NCBI RefSeq assembly: GCF_023499255.1
Contig: NZ_CP092183.1
Coordinates: 1,061,501 to 1,125,500, forward strand
Direction: 5' to 3'
DNA length: 64,000 bases
Origin: Couchioplanes caeruleus
GTDB lineage: Bacteria; Actinomycetota; Actinomycetes; Mycobacteriales; Micromonosporaceae
Shown: piece after piece, positions 26,245 through 34,753 of the stretch
Layout of the letters: the number at the start of each line of letters is the position of its first letter
Position numbering within the stretch: position 1 is the stretch's first letter
Notes under the pieces: model-generated
What the model saw: only the letters and a program-made list of their open reading frames with translations
What the model was told of the DNA's origin: nothing
Databases searched by the model: none
Program-made: the position numbers and the translations under genes

Positions 26245-27981
26245 TTGACCTCCGTCTCCGAAGACGTCCCGCAGCCCACCGCCCCGACCGGTGCCCCGGC
26301 CCCCGCGGCCGGTGAGCCGGGTCGGGTCAACCGCACCCGGATCGTCGTCGTGGCCACGGTGGCGACCGTGCTGATCGCCGCGGCCGGCGTGGCCGCGTGG
26401 GCATACGGCGGCGACGTCCCCCGCGGGACCAGGCTCCTCGGCCTCGACCTCGGCGGCAAGTCCCGCACCGAGGCCGAGCGGGCGGTGACCGACACGTTCG
26501 GCCCGCGCACCGCCGACCCCGTGACAGTCGACCTCGACGGCAGGACCGTGCGGATCGCGCCCGCCGAGATCGGGCTGCGGCTCAACGTCGAGCTCACCGT
26601 CGGCAAGGCGATGCGCGGCAGCCCGAGGCCGTTCGGCGAGCGCGCCGTGCTCCCGGTCGTCCAGGTCGACCAGGCGAGGCTCGAGGCCGCGCTGCGCCGC
26701 CAGGTGGACCCGAAGAAACTCACCTTGAAGAAGCCTGGCATCGCCTATGCGGGGCTCACGCCGAAGCCGACGTATCCGGCGGCCGGCCGCGGCCTGGACC
26801 CGGCGGCGGCCGCGTCCGAGGTCCGCAAGGCCTGGCTCGTCGGTGGCACCGCGCGCGTGCCGCTGGTCGAGAAGCCGCCGGCGACCAGCCGCGAGCAGGT
26901 CGACGCCATGGTGGCCGACCTGGCCGTGCCCGCGGTGGCCGCGCCCGTCACCGTGGAGGTCGCGGGCAAGTCGCTGACGCTGTCCCGGGCGGCGCTGGCC
27001 AAGGGGGTCGTGTTCCGCTCGGACGACAACGGCCTGCTCACGCCCGCGATCGACGGCGCCAAGCTGCACGCCGCGGCCGCCGGGGCGTTCGCCGCGGTGG
27101 AGAAGGAGCCGAAGCCGGCCCGCGTCGTCCTCAAGGGCGGCAAGCCGTCGATCGTGCCGGGCGCCGCCGGTGACGTGGTCGACCTCGACGCGCTCGGTAC
27201 GGCGCTGCTCGGCGTCCTGCGCAGTCCCGCCCCGCGCACCGTCGAGGCGTCCCTCGCCCGGCAGGAGCCCGACGTCACCGCCGCGGACATCGCGAGGCTC
27301 GGCGTCAAGGAGAAGGTCTCCACCTTCACGACGTACTTCACCGGCGGGGCGAGCTCGCCGCGCAGCCAGAACATCATGACGATCGCCCGCCACGTCGACG
27401 GCGCCATCGTGCGGCCCGGCGAGACGTTCTCGCTCAACGCGCACACCGGCGAACGGGACTACGCCTCCGGCTATCAGGACGCGCCCGTCATCGTCGGCGG
27501 CAAGCTCGAGCCCGGCGTCGGCGGGGGCGCGTCGCAGTTCACCACCACGCTGTTCAACGCGGCGTACTACGCGGGGCTGGAGGACGTCGAGCACAAGCCG
27601 CACTCGTTCTACTTCTCGCGCTACCCGGCGGTCATCGAGTCGACGATCTTCTACCCGACGCTCGACCTCAGGTTCAAGAACACCACGCCGTACGGGATCC
27701 TCATCGACACGTCGTACACGAGCAGGTCGGTGACCGTGTCGATGTGGAGCACGAAGGTCTACGACAGCGTCAAGACCGTACGCAGCCCCCGCCGCAACAT
27801 CACGTCGCCGCCGACCGTCTACCGCGAACCGGGCCCGAGGTGCATTTCTAGCAGCGGACTCCCAGGCTTCACTCAGGATGCGTGGCGCGTCATCCGCAAG
27901 GATGGAAAAGAGGTCGAGCGCGAGAAGTTCACCTGGCGCTACGATCCCGAACCACGATTCATCTGCGGCGAGAAGCCGTGA
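26245..27981 (+). CDS. VanW-family membrane-anchored cell-wall protein
   Basis: A 578-residue protein. One N-terminal membrane helix (about residues 32-52) anchors two repeated peptidoglycan-binding-like domains (residues 60-330). A VanW domain follows (residues 365-500; VRPGETFSLNAHTGERDYASGY, PGVGGGASQFTTTLFNAAYYAG). VanW occurs in vancomycin-resistance clusters and widely in wall proteins, but its activity is unknown. The start is TTG at 26245 with AAGGGG before it. It lies downstream of mshB without obvious coupling. No other van genes are seen. Confidence 0.87.
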   Translation: MTSVSEDVPQPTAPTGAPAPAAGEPGRVNRTRIVVVATVATVLIAAAGVAAWAYGGDVPRGTRLLGLDLGGKSRTEAERAVTDTFGPRTADPVTVDLDGRTVRIAPAEIGLRLNVELTVGKAMRGSPRPFGERAVLPVVQVDQARLEAALRRQVDPKKLTLKKPGIAYAGLTPKPTYPAAGRGLDPAAAASEVRKAWLVGGTARVPLVEKPPATSREQVDAMVADLAVPAVAAPVTVEVAGKSLTLSRAALAKGVVFRSDDNGLLTPAIDGAKLHAAAAGAFAAVEKEPKPARVVLKGGKPSIVPGAAGDVVDLDALGTALLGVLRSPAPRTVEASLARQEPDVTAADIARLGVKEKVSTFTTYFTGGASSPRSQNIMTIARHVDGAIVRPGETFSLNAHTGERDYASGYQDAPVIVGGKLEPGVGGGASQFTTTLFNAAYYAGLEDVEHKPHSFYFSRYPAVIESTIFYPTLDLRFKNTTPYGILIDTSYTSRSVTVSMWSTKVYDSVKTVRSPRRNITSPPTVYREPGPRCISSSGLPGFTQDAWRVIRKDGKEVEREKFTWRYDPEPRFICGEKP

Positions 27982-27999
27982 GCCTGCACGGAGGACGGC

Positions 28000-28464
28000 A
28001 TGAGGCAGCGTTGGGTGAGGATCGCGGTGCTGGCCGCGGCGCTGTTCGCGATCAATGTGGTGGCGCGCCTGGTGACGCGCCTGGGCTTTCCTGACAACGA
28101 CACGGCGGAGAACAGGGTCAGCATCGCCATGTTCGCCGTGATCGGTCTGGTGCTCGCGGGCGTCACGTTCGTCCGCTCGCAGCGGGTTCCGCCCAGCGTC
28201 TGGCTTCCCGACCTGGCCGCCGCGGCGGTCGGCGGCATGCTGCTCACCATCCTGGTGGGGCCGTTCGTCAGCGGCGACTACCCGTTCTCGGGCGGGGCGG
28301 GCAACTTCTTCTCGCAGATCTGGCTGTACGGCGGCTTCGCCATCGTCGGCACGCTGCTCGGCTACTGGCTCGCCACGATGCTCGGCCGCGACTACCGCTC
28401 GAAGTCGCTGAAGGCGTTGGCCACCGCGAAGGTGACCCGGCCGCGCCGCGTCGTGCGCCGCTGA
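28000..28464 (+). CDS. Small four-helix membrane protein
   Basis: A 154-residue integral membrane protein of unknown function with four hydrophobic helices and a basic C-terminal tail (KVTRPRRVVRR). GGAGGACGGC precedes the ATG at 28000, 18 bases after the VanW gene, so the two may be cotranscribed. Confidence 0.75.
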   Translation: MRQRWVRIAVLAAALFAINVVARLVTRLGFPDNDTAENRVSIAMFAVIGLVLAGVTFVRSQRVPPSVWLPDLAAAAVGGMLLTILVGPFVSGDYPFSGGAGNFFSQIWLYGGFAIVGTLLGYWLATMLGRDYRSKSLKALATAKVTRPRRVVRR

Positions 28465-28595
28465 GCGGAGGCGCCGGTTTCACAGGCCAGGCCCCCGTCG
28501 GCAGCAGCTCGGCGGCGGGCGCTGAGCCGGTTCCCGAACGGGCAGATTCCCCGAGACGGCTCGTACCCCGGCGGTGCGAGCCGCATCATCGGAGC

Positions 28596-29495
28596 GTGCG
28601 GATCGCCGGAGCGTTGTCCCTGGTCGGGTGGTACCTGGCCACGGCCGTGATACCGCTCGGCCTGGCCGCCGCCGCCCGCCCGGTCGAGGCGGCCCGCTTC
28701 GGCGGCCCGGAGCTGACCTGGTGGATCGTCGCCGCGGCCGCCCTGCCCGCTGCCGTCGCCGCCGCTCGTCTCCCGCGACATGTCGGCGCGGCGATCGGCG
28801 CCGGGTTGGCAGTCGCCGCGATGTACGTCGTCGTGACGGTGGCCGTCTACCGGCTCGTCTTCCCGATGGAGGCGCATCCCGTCCACGCCGGGGTGCTGCT
28901 CGCTCTCCTGCCCGCGCTGGTGGGTGCGGTGGCAGGCCACCTGATCGGGCGCAGGTTCCGGGACCGGCCGGAGCCCGGGTTGGTGAAGGCCGCCGTGACC
29001 GGTGCCTTGATCGCCCTGTTCGGGGCGCTGATGATGCCGGGAACCATGGCGGACGCCGCCCAGTTCAGCGCCGTCGAGGTGACCGGGCCGGACCTGTACG
29101 CGCTGGGTCCGGGGCAGATCGTGGTGCCGGCGGCGGCCCGGTACACCCTGCTGGGCGACGGTGATCCGCCCCCGGACCCCGGCTGCCGGCTCGCCCGGCC
29201 GGGCGCAGCCGACGTGCCGGCCGAGCCGCTCACTGTGCAGCCGGAGGAGGCCGGCTACGACGCCACCCCGGCCACGAAGACGATCGCGGACGTCGATGTG
29301 GCGGTCGCCGGCATCTACGGTCTCACCTGCTCGCCCACCGGGGACGGCACGGACTACCGGCTGGTGCGACGGCAGTCGATCAGCCCGGTCGCCGACTCGG
29401 TGATGCGGTGGCCGCTACCCCTGATCATGCTGGTGGGCGCGCTGCCCGGCCTGGCCCTCGTGGCCGGGGCGGTACGTCGCAGCCGGCCCGAGTGA
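28596..29495 (+). CDS. Multi-pass membrane protein with extracytoplasmic loop
   Basis: A 299-residue protein of unknown function. Five hydrophobic segments in residues 1-160 are followed by a soluble segment (about residues 165-265) with two Cys (PGCRLARPG, LTCSPTG) that could form a disulfide outside the cell. A last helix follows (WPLPLIMLVGALPGLALVAGA). GTG at 28596 has GGAG only a few bases before it, so the start is uncertain. Confidence 0.7.
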   Translation: MRIAGALSLVGWYLATAVIPLGLAAAARPVEAARFGGPELTWWIVAAAALPAAVAAARLPRHVGAAIGAGLAVAAMYVVVTVAVYRLVFPMEAHPVHAGVLLALLPALVGAVAGHLIGRRFRDRPEPGLVKAAVTGALIALFGALMMPGTMADAAQFSAVEVTGPDLYALGPGQIVVPAAARYTLLGDGDPPPDPGCRLARPGAADVPAEPLTVQPEEAGYDATPATKTIADVDVAVAGIYGLTCSPTGDGTDYRLVRRQSISPVADSVMRWPLPLIMLVGALPGLALVAGAVRRSRPE

Positions 29496-29516
29496 GCCGC
29501 GTAGGGGGCGCTGCGG

Positions 29517-30032
29517 TCAGAGCCGGGGGATCCTGCGGTACTCCTCGAGCAGCCGCACTGCCTGCCGCCCTCCCTCGTGCAGGACATCGAGGTCGGCGGC
29601 GGGCAGGGTGCGAGCCTTGGTGTCGGCGACGCAGTGCGCACCGACGACCGTGCCGTCGGCCGTGACCAGCGGAACGCCGACATAGCTGCGGATGCCCAGC
29701 ACCCGGAAGGCGGGGTGGGCGGCCAGCTCCGGGTCGGCGGCGGCGTCGGCGACCGCGTACGTGTCGCGGGAGAGCACGACCCGGGCGCAGAACGACCACT
29801 CCACCGGGGTGGCGAGGTCGGCGGGCGACTGCGCGGAGAGCCCATATTCGCCGGCGAGCAGCTGGGCATAGTCCAGCACGACGGTCACAGCCGCCACGGG
29901 CCAGTCCACCTGCTGTGCCGTCGCTGCGGCCACGGCGTCGAGTTGCCGTCGCAGATCCGGGTCGAACAGGTCGTGGGTGGCGATGCTGGCCAACCGATCC
30001 GGTGAAGCGAGATCGGCGTACGTGTCTGCCAT
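29517..30032 (-). CDS. GAF-domain protein
   Basis: A 171-residue protein made almost entirely of one GAF domain (about residues 25-165; WSFCARVVLSRDTYAVADA, GIRSYVGVPLVTADGTVVGAHCVAD). Stand-alone GAF proteins sense small molecules or light and act through partners. ATG at 30032 follows GAGGAGG by ten bases. The gene is divergent from the PAS/chemoreceptor pair, so it may belong to the same signalling unit. Confidence 0.82.
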   Translation of the reverse strand: MADTYADLASPDRLASIATHDLFDPDLRRQLDAVAAATAQQVDWPVAAVTVVLDYAQLLAGEYGLSAQSPADLATPVEWSFCARVVLSRDTYAVADAAADPELAAHPAFRVLGIRSYVGVPLVTADGTVVGAHCVADTKARTLPAADLDVLHEGGRQAVRLLEEYRRIPRL

Positions 30033-30180
30033 GGCGTCGAATCCTCCTCGATTGCCGCTGCTGGTGTGTACATCGGCGGGAATCAGGACGAACTGACCGG
30101 AATACCTTCCGGCCGGTAACCACTCAGGTGCGAGTGTGACGGTGTCGATCAGCGGAGTAGCCGACGAGCCTGGAGCCGCG

Positions 30181-30738
30181 ATGAGAGCCACCGCCGTACG
30201 CCCGACCGGGGTGGAGCGCACCTTCGACCAAGGACGTCTCATCGTGTCCAAGACCGACACCAAGGGGATCATCCGGTACGCCAACCGGCTGTTCCTGGAG
30301 GTGTCCGCCTACGGTGCGGAGCAGGTCATCGGGCAGCCGCACAACGTGATCCGCCACCCCGACATGCCACGGGCCGTCTTCCACCTGCTGTGGGAGCGCC
30401 TCGGCGGCGGCCATGAGGTCTTCGCGTACATCAACAACCTGGCCTCGGACGGCGCCCACTACTGGGTGCTCGCGCACGTCACCCCCTCCGTCGACGCCCA
30501 CGGCCGCACGGTGGGGTATCACTCCAGCCGGCGCGTACCGGACCGCCCCGCGGTGCAGGCAGTCGATCAGCTGTACGCGCGCCTGCGCGCCGAAGAGTTG
30601 CGGCACAACCGGCCGGCGGACGCGGTAGCGGCGTCACGGCGGCTGCTCGCGGCGGAACTCGAGGGGCGTGGCCAGAGCTATGACGAGTTCGTGTGGTCGC
30701 TGACCGCGGACGCGGCGACGGTGGGGGCGGGACGATGA
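30181..30738 (+). CDS. Aer-like PAS-domain protein
   Basis: A 185-residue protein with one PAS domain (about residues 20-115). The core [20 protein letters not shown], then [21 protein letters not shown], is very close to the FAD-binding PAS of the aerotaxis receptor Aer. ATG at 30181 follows GGAGCCGCG; a frame start at 30136 is less likely. The stop overlaps the next gene, which encodes the missing signalling domain. It probably senses redox state or oxygen. Confidence 0.85.
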   Translation: MRATAVRPTGVERTFDQGRLIVSKTDTKGIIRYANRLFLEVSAYGAEQVIGQPHNVIRHPDMPRAVFHLLWERLGGGHEVFAYINNLASDGAHYWVLAHVTPSVDAHGRTVGYHSSRRVPDRPAVQAVDQLYARLRAEELRHNRPADAVAASRRLLAAELEGRGQSYDEFVWSLTADAATVGAGR

Positions 30739-31661
30739 GCGGGATGCGACTGTTCGCCGGCGGAGGCGGTACCACTGCGGTGGTCGACGGCGGCGTGGCT
30801 CCGTACCGGATCGCCGTGCAGGCCATGATCGAGGTTCTGGTCCGGTTGCGCGACGGCGACTTCGAGGCCCGGCTGCCGCAGTTCGACGGTCCTGACGAAC
30901 TGCGGGTGCTGCAGGACGTCTTCAACGACGTCGTCGACGTCAACGACGCCTTCGTCCGCGAGGCTGCGGCGTCGCTGGGCGCCGCCAGCCGTGGCGAGTA
31001 CCACCGGCAGTTCCTGACCCGCGGGCTGCACGGGGCCCACCGCGTCGCCGCCGAGAACATCAACGGCGCTCGCGACCACATGCACCGGACCGCCGATTCC
31101 GTCGCGCGCAGCGAGGCGGAGCGGGCGACTCTCGCCGAGCGCGTCCAGCAGGTCGCCGAGCAGGTGGCCGCCGCATCGACGGAACTCGGCGCCACGTCTG
31201 ACGCGCTGGCCGTCTCCGCACGGCACGCCGTGGACCGCACGGACGGCGCGGTGGCCACCATGAAGACGCTCGACGAGGCGTCGCAGCAGATCTCCGACGC
31301 GGTCACGCTGATCAAGCGCATCGCCGCGCAGACCCGGCTGCTCGCGCTGAACGCCACGATCGAAGCCGCGCGCGCGGCCGAGGCCGGCCGCGGCTTCGCC
31401 GTGGTCGCCAGCGAGGTGAAGACCCTGGCCGACGAGGTCAACCGCTCCTCCGACAACATCGCGGCCCAGATCGACGATGCGCAGCGTGCCGCCGGTCAGG
31501 CTCGCGCCGCCATTCACGACATCGCCGTCGTCATCGCCGAGATGGACCATCAGGTGGCCGGGGTCGCCGCGGCGGCGGGCAGCGGCCTCGACGGGCAGCA
31601 GGGGCTGTCGCACCTGGCGGAAGCGTTGCGGGCGGAGATCGAACGGCTCGTCGCCGACTGA
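30735..31661 (+). CDS. Soluble methyl-accepting chemotaxis signalling protein
   Basis: A 308-residue protein without a membrane segment. A HAMP-like helical region (residues 25-120) leads to a receptor signalling domain. The hairpin tip [20 protein letters not shown], then [11 protein letters not shown], contacts CheA and CheW in chemoreceptors. It has no sensor domain of its own. The ATGA overlap with the Aer-like PAS gene makes the two a split receptor. Actinoplanes-type zoospores swim with flagella, which would fit. Confidence 0.88.
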   Translation: MSGMRLFAGGGGTTAVVDGGVAPYRIAVQAMIEVLVRLRDGDFEARLPQFDGPDELRVLQDVFNDVVDVNDAFVREAAASLGAASRGEYHRQFLTRGLHGAHRVAAENINGARDHMHRTADSVARSEAERATLAERVQQVAEQVAAASTELGATSDALAVSARHAVDRTDGAVATMKTLDEASQQISDAVTLIKRIAAQTRLLALNATIEAARAAEAGRGFAVVASEVKTLADEVNRSSDNIAAQIDDAQRAAGQARAAIHDIAVVIAEMDHQVAGVAAAAGSGLDGQQGLSHLAEALRAEIERLVAD

Positions 31662-31669
31662 CGCGGCGC

Positions 31670-32638
31670 TCAACGCTGCCGCGGACCCTCGCGCGTCAGG
31701 TAGGTGTGGTGCGTGCTGAAGCCCATCTTCTGATAGAGCGCCACCGCCGCCGTGTTCCGCTCCTCCACCTGCAGATATGCCCGCGCCGACCGCTGCTGCA
31801 CGGCCCACTGCGCGAGCGCCCGCAGCACGTGGGCGCCCATGCCCCGTCGCCGCGCGGCCGGAGCGGTCTGCAGCAGCGACACCCCGAGCCAGCGGTCCGG
31901 CCCGCTGACCGCGCCGCGGGCCACCGCGAGCAACTCACCCTCGGCGTCGTGCACATGGGCGAAGACCGCATCGGGTACGCCGGTGAGAATGCGTTTCGCC
32001 GTCGCGGGCAAGGTGCCCTTGTGCTCGGCCACCATCTCGAACCAGGCGTCCGTGGGGGAGTCGGCGAGCTCGACCGTCGGCAGGTCGGCCCGCGCCGGCG
32101 ACGCGTCCACCAGCGCCGCGACCCGGGCCGTCTGCACGAGGGTGAGGGGGCGGGCCGTCCAGCCGCGGGCGTCGAGGGCGGCGTTGACCGGCGCTGCGAG
32201 CGGCATCGGCGTGTTGATGAGAGGTTGCTGGCCGCGGGCCGCGTACCACTGCTCGACCGCGTCGATCGCCGCCTCCAGCGTGCGGTCGGGGTCACCGACG
32301 GCCAGGGCCGAGTTGGCCCGGCCGGTCCAGTTGTCGGCGGCGCGCAGGATCCAGGCGCCGAGCCGGGCCTGCACCGGCGCCGGCCAGCCGTCGTTGGCCG
32401 CCAGCTCCAGGGCCACGACGTCCGCCGCGGGCGGCCTGCGTGCGGGTGGCACCCGCTTGGCGCGGTGCACCTCTTTGAGGGGCACGCGAACCGTCCCCTT
32501 GGCCGTCGCGAGAGTGAGATCCGTCTCCGTCAGCTCCACCAGTTCCCCGAGTGCGTCGGTGAAAAGCGGACGATCCTGGGAAACGCCTACAATTCGGCGA
32601 ACCACCACCCGGTGTCCCACATCCTGCCGTCGGAGCAC
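31670..32638 (-). CDS. Two-domain GNAT acetyltransferase with N-terminal SH3-like domain
   Basis: A 322-residue protein. Residues 1-70 form a small SH3-like beta domain (RIVGVSQDRPLFTDALGELV). The C-terminal GNAT domain has the acetyl-CoA loop TAPAARRRGMGAHVLRAL and AYLQVEERNTAAVALYQKMG. The layout resembles mycobacterial Rv0428c. GTG at 32638 follows GGAGGAGGTGGCAC, a strong ribosome binding site. It ends eight bases from the convergent chemoreceptor gene. Substrate unknown. Confidence 0.87.
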   Translation of the reverse strand: MLRRQDVGHRVVVRRIVGVSQDRPLFTDALGELVELTETDLTLATAKGTVRVPLKEVHRAKRVPPARRPPAADVVALELAANDGWPAPVQARLGAWILRAADNWTGRANSALAVGDPDRTLEAAIDAVEQWYAARGQQPLINTPMPLAAPVNAALDARGWTARPLTLVQTARVAALVDASPARADLPTVELADSPTDAWFEMVAEHKGTLPATAKRILTGVPDAVFAHVHDAEGELLAVARGAVSGPDRWLGVSLLQTAPAARRRGMGAHVLRALAQWAVQQRSARAYLQVEERNTAAVALYQKMGFSTHHTYLTREGPRQR

Positions 32639-32731
32639 GTGCCACCTCCTCCCGGCGAGATACTAGGCTCTGCCCGTACCGCCGTGCTTGCCGCGGCTGG
32701 GCTCTGTGAGGACAGCAAGGCTCTGTACAAC

Positions 32732-32773
32732 AAGGCTCGAGTTAGGCACAGCAAGGCTCGAGTTAGGCACAGC
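32732..32773. repeat. Tandem 21-bp repeat upstream of fdxC
   Basis: Two exact copies of aaggctcgagttaggcacagc (32732-32752, 32753-32773) are flanked by partial copies at 32717 and 32774. They lie 38-80 bases before the ferredoxin start, in its promoter or leader. Confidence 0.85.
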
Positions 32774-32811
32774 AAGGCTCTGAGCTAGCAGGCTCTGGAA
32801 GGGAAAGACCC

Positions 32812-33138
32812 GTGACTTACATCATCGCTGAGCCGTGCGTCGATGTGCTCGACAAGGCATGCATCGAGGAGTGCCCGGTCGACTGCATCTACGAGGGCAA
32901 CCGGATGCTCTACATCCACCCCGATGAGTGCGTCGACTGCGGGGCCTGTGAGCCGGTCTGCCCGGTCGAGGCGATCTTCTACGAGGACGACGTCCCGGAG
33001 CAGTGGAAGGACTACACGAACGCCAACTACGAGTTCTTCGAGGACCTCGGCTCGCCCGGCGGCGCGTCCAAGGTCGGCAAGATCGAGAAGGACGCGACGT
33101 TCGTGGCGGCCCAGCCGCCGCGCGGGGATGCGCACTGA
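32812..33138 (+). CDS. fdxC: 7Fe ferredoxin
   Basis: A 108-residue ferredoxin with one 3Fe-4S and one 4Fe-4S cluster. Ligands are in [17 protein letters not shown] (Cx7Cx3C, 3Fe site plus Pro-linked Cys) and [12 protein letters not shown]. The acidic C-terminal half is typical of actinobacterial FdxA/FdxC. It carries low-potential electrons to redox enzymes in the cytosol. GTG at 32812 has AAGGGAAAG upstream. The fdxC-dapC order matches Rv1177-Rv1178, with mshB (Rv1170) also near. Confidence 0.94.
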   Translation: MTYIIAEPCVDVLDKACIEECPVDCIYEGNRMLYIHPDECVDCGACEPVCPVEAIFYEDDVPEQWKDYTNANYEFFEDLGSPGGASKVGKIEKDATFVAAQPPRGDAH

Positions 33139-33140
33139 CC

Positions 33141-34229
33141 GTGGTGTCGGCGTCGCTGCCTGATTTCCCCTGGGACCTGCTGGAACCGGCCAAGGCGGTC
33201 GCCGCCGCGCACCCGGGCGGCATCGTCGATCTGTCGGTCGGCACGCCCGTCGACCCGGTTCCGGCGTCGATCCAGGCCGCGCTGGCGGACGCCTCCGACG
33301 CGCCGGGTTACCCGCTCACCGCGGGGACCCCGGCGCTGCGGTCGGCGATCGCCGGGTGGGTGGCCCGAGCCTGCAACGCCTCGGGTACGCCCGCGGTCCT
33401 GCCCACCATCGGCTCCAAGGAGCTGGTGGCGTGGCTGCCCACGCTGCTCGGCATCGGGCCCGGTGACGTGGTCCTCATCCCGCAGGTCTGTTACCCGACG
33501 TACGAGGTGGGCGTACGCCTCTCCGGCGCCGAGGTGGTCCGCTCCGACTCGCTGACCGCCCTCGGTCCCAACCCCCGGGTGAAGCTGGTCTGGGTCAACT
33601 CGCCGTCCAACCCGACCGGCCGCGTCCTGCCCGTCAAGCACCTGCGCAAGGTGGTCGACTGGGCCCGCGAGCGCGGCGCGATCGTGGCCAGCGACGAGTG
33701 CTATCTGACCCTGGGCTGGGACGACACCCCGGTCTCGGTGCTGTCCGACGAGGTCTGCGGCGGCGACTACACCGGCGTCATCGCGGTCCACTCGCTGTCC
33801 AAGCGCTCCAACCTGGCCGGCTACCGCGCGGGCTTCGTCGGCGGCGACCCGGCCGTGATCGGCGAGCTGCTCGCGGTCCGCAAGCACGCCGGCATGATCG
33901 TCCCGGCGCCCGTCCAGGCCGCGATGATCGCCGCGCTCGAGGACGAGACCCACGTGGCCGACCAGCGCGCCCGGTACGCGGCCCGCCGGGAGGCCCTCCG
34001 CGACGCGCTGACGGCGGCGGGCTTCCGCATCGAGCACTCGGGCGCGGGCCTGTACCTGTGGTCCACCCGCGGTGAGGACTGCTGGAAGACCGTCGACTGG
34101 CTGGCGGAGCGGGGCATCCTGGCGGCACCGGGCGCCTTCTACGGCCCGGCCGCGGCCCAGTACGTCCGCATCGCACTGACGGCCACCGATGAGCGGGTCG
34201 CCGCCGCGGTGGCCCGGCTCGCCGCCTGA
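33141..34229 (+). CDS. dapC: DapC, succinyldiaminopimelate aminotransferase
   Basis: A 362-residue class I/II PLP aminotransferase that makes N-succinyl-LL-2,6-diaminopimelate in lysine and peptidoglycan synthesis. The PLP lysine is in HSLSKRSNLAGYRAGF near residue 220. NSPSNPTGRVLP and ASDECYLTLGW are typical. The start is probably GTG 33141, two bases past the fdxC stop; GTG 33144 is possible. The synteny with fdxC is the strongest support for dapC over a generic aminotransferase. Confidence 0.9.
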   Translation: MVSASLPDFPWDLLEPAKAVAAAHPGGIVDLSVGTPVDPVPASIQAALADASDAPGYPLTAGTPALRSAIAGWVARACNASGTPAVLPTIGSKELVAWLPTLLGIGPGDVVLIPQVCYPTYEVGVRLSGAEVVRSDSLTALGPNPRVKLVWVNSPSNPTGRVLPVKHLRKVVDWARERGAIVASDECYLTLGWDDTPVSVLSDEVCGGDYTGVIAVHSLSKRSNLAGYRAGFVGGDPAVIGELLAVRKHAGMIVPAPVQAAMIAALEDETHVADQRARYAARREALRDALTAAGFRIEHSGAGLYLWSTRGEDCWKTVDWLAERGILAAPGAFYGPAAAQYVRIALTATDERVAAAVARLAA

Positions 34230-34327
34230 CCATCCTCTGACAAGCTGTCCACAGGGGTGCACGCGGATCGCTTGCGGTCGCTACTCTCGATGCGATGCTG
34301 TGACGGCGTGGCAACGGGGAGGTCGTC

Positions 34328-34753
34328 GTGGGCGAACCAGGGATCAATGTCGAGACCGGCGGACTGAACAAGTTCGCCACTGACGTGCACGTGGACACCG
34401 ACAGTGTCCTCGGGCCCGCCACCGAGAGGGCGCAGGTTCAGCTCTCCGACGGTGTGCGCTTCGGCGTCAAGAACGCGAGCGGCGCGGTGCACGCGGCCAA
34501 GCAGCGCTATGCGCAGAGCCTCGTCGCGTCGACCGAGAACCTGAAGCAGTACGTGGCGGCGGCCAAGCTGCTCGCCGCCGCGGCGCAGAAGGTCGCGGCC
34601 GATCTCGACGCGTCGGACGCGCGGGCCGCCAAGTCCACCGGGGTGGCCGAGCAGGCACTGTGGGCGGCCGCCGAGGAGGCCCGCAAGGCCCGGCTCGCCG
34701 CGGAGGCCGCCGAGCGCGCATCGCACCACGGCGGACGGGCGGAGGCGGTATGA
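34328..34753 (+). CDS. Small helical protein of a type VII secretion-like group
   Basis: A 141-residue Ala-rich, mostly helical protein (MGEPGINVETGGLNKFATDV). It lacks a clear WXG motif but has the size and helical hairpin expected of WXG100-like partners. The GTG at 34328 is preceded by GGGGAGGTCGTC. It overlaps the next gene by ATGA, and that gene overlaps the mycosin gene, so all three are one unit. Function is inferred from the neighbours only. Confidence 0.75.
   Translation: MGEPGINVETGGLNKFATDVHVDTDSVLGPATERAQVQLSDGVRFGVKNASGAVHAAKQRYAQSLVASTENLKQYVAAAKLLAAAAQKVAADLDASDARAAKSTGVAEQALWAAAEEARKARLAAEAAERASHHGGRAEAV

Noticed and set aside
26245..27981. Vancomycin-resistance cluster
   Set aside because: Only a VanW protein is present. 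No vanH, vanA-type ligase, vanX or vanRS genes lie nearby, and VanW domains are common in ordinary wall proteins.
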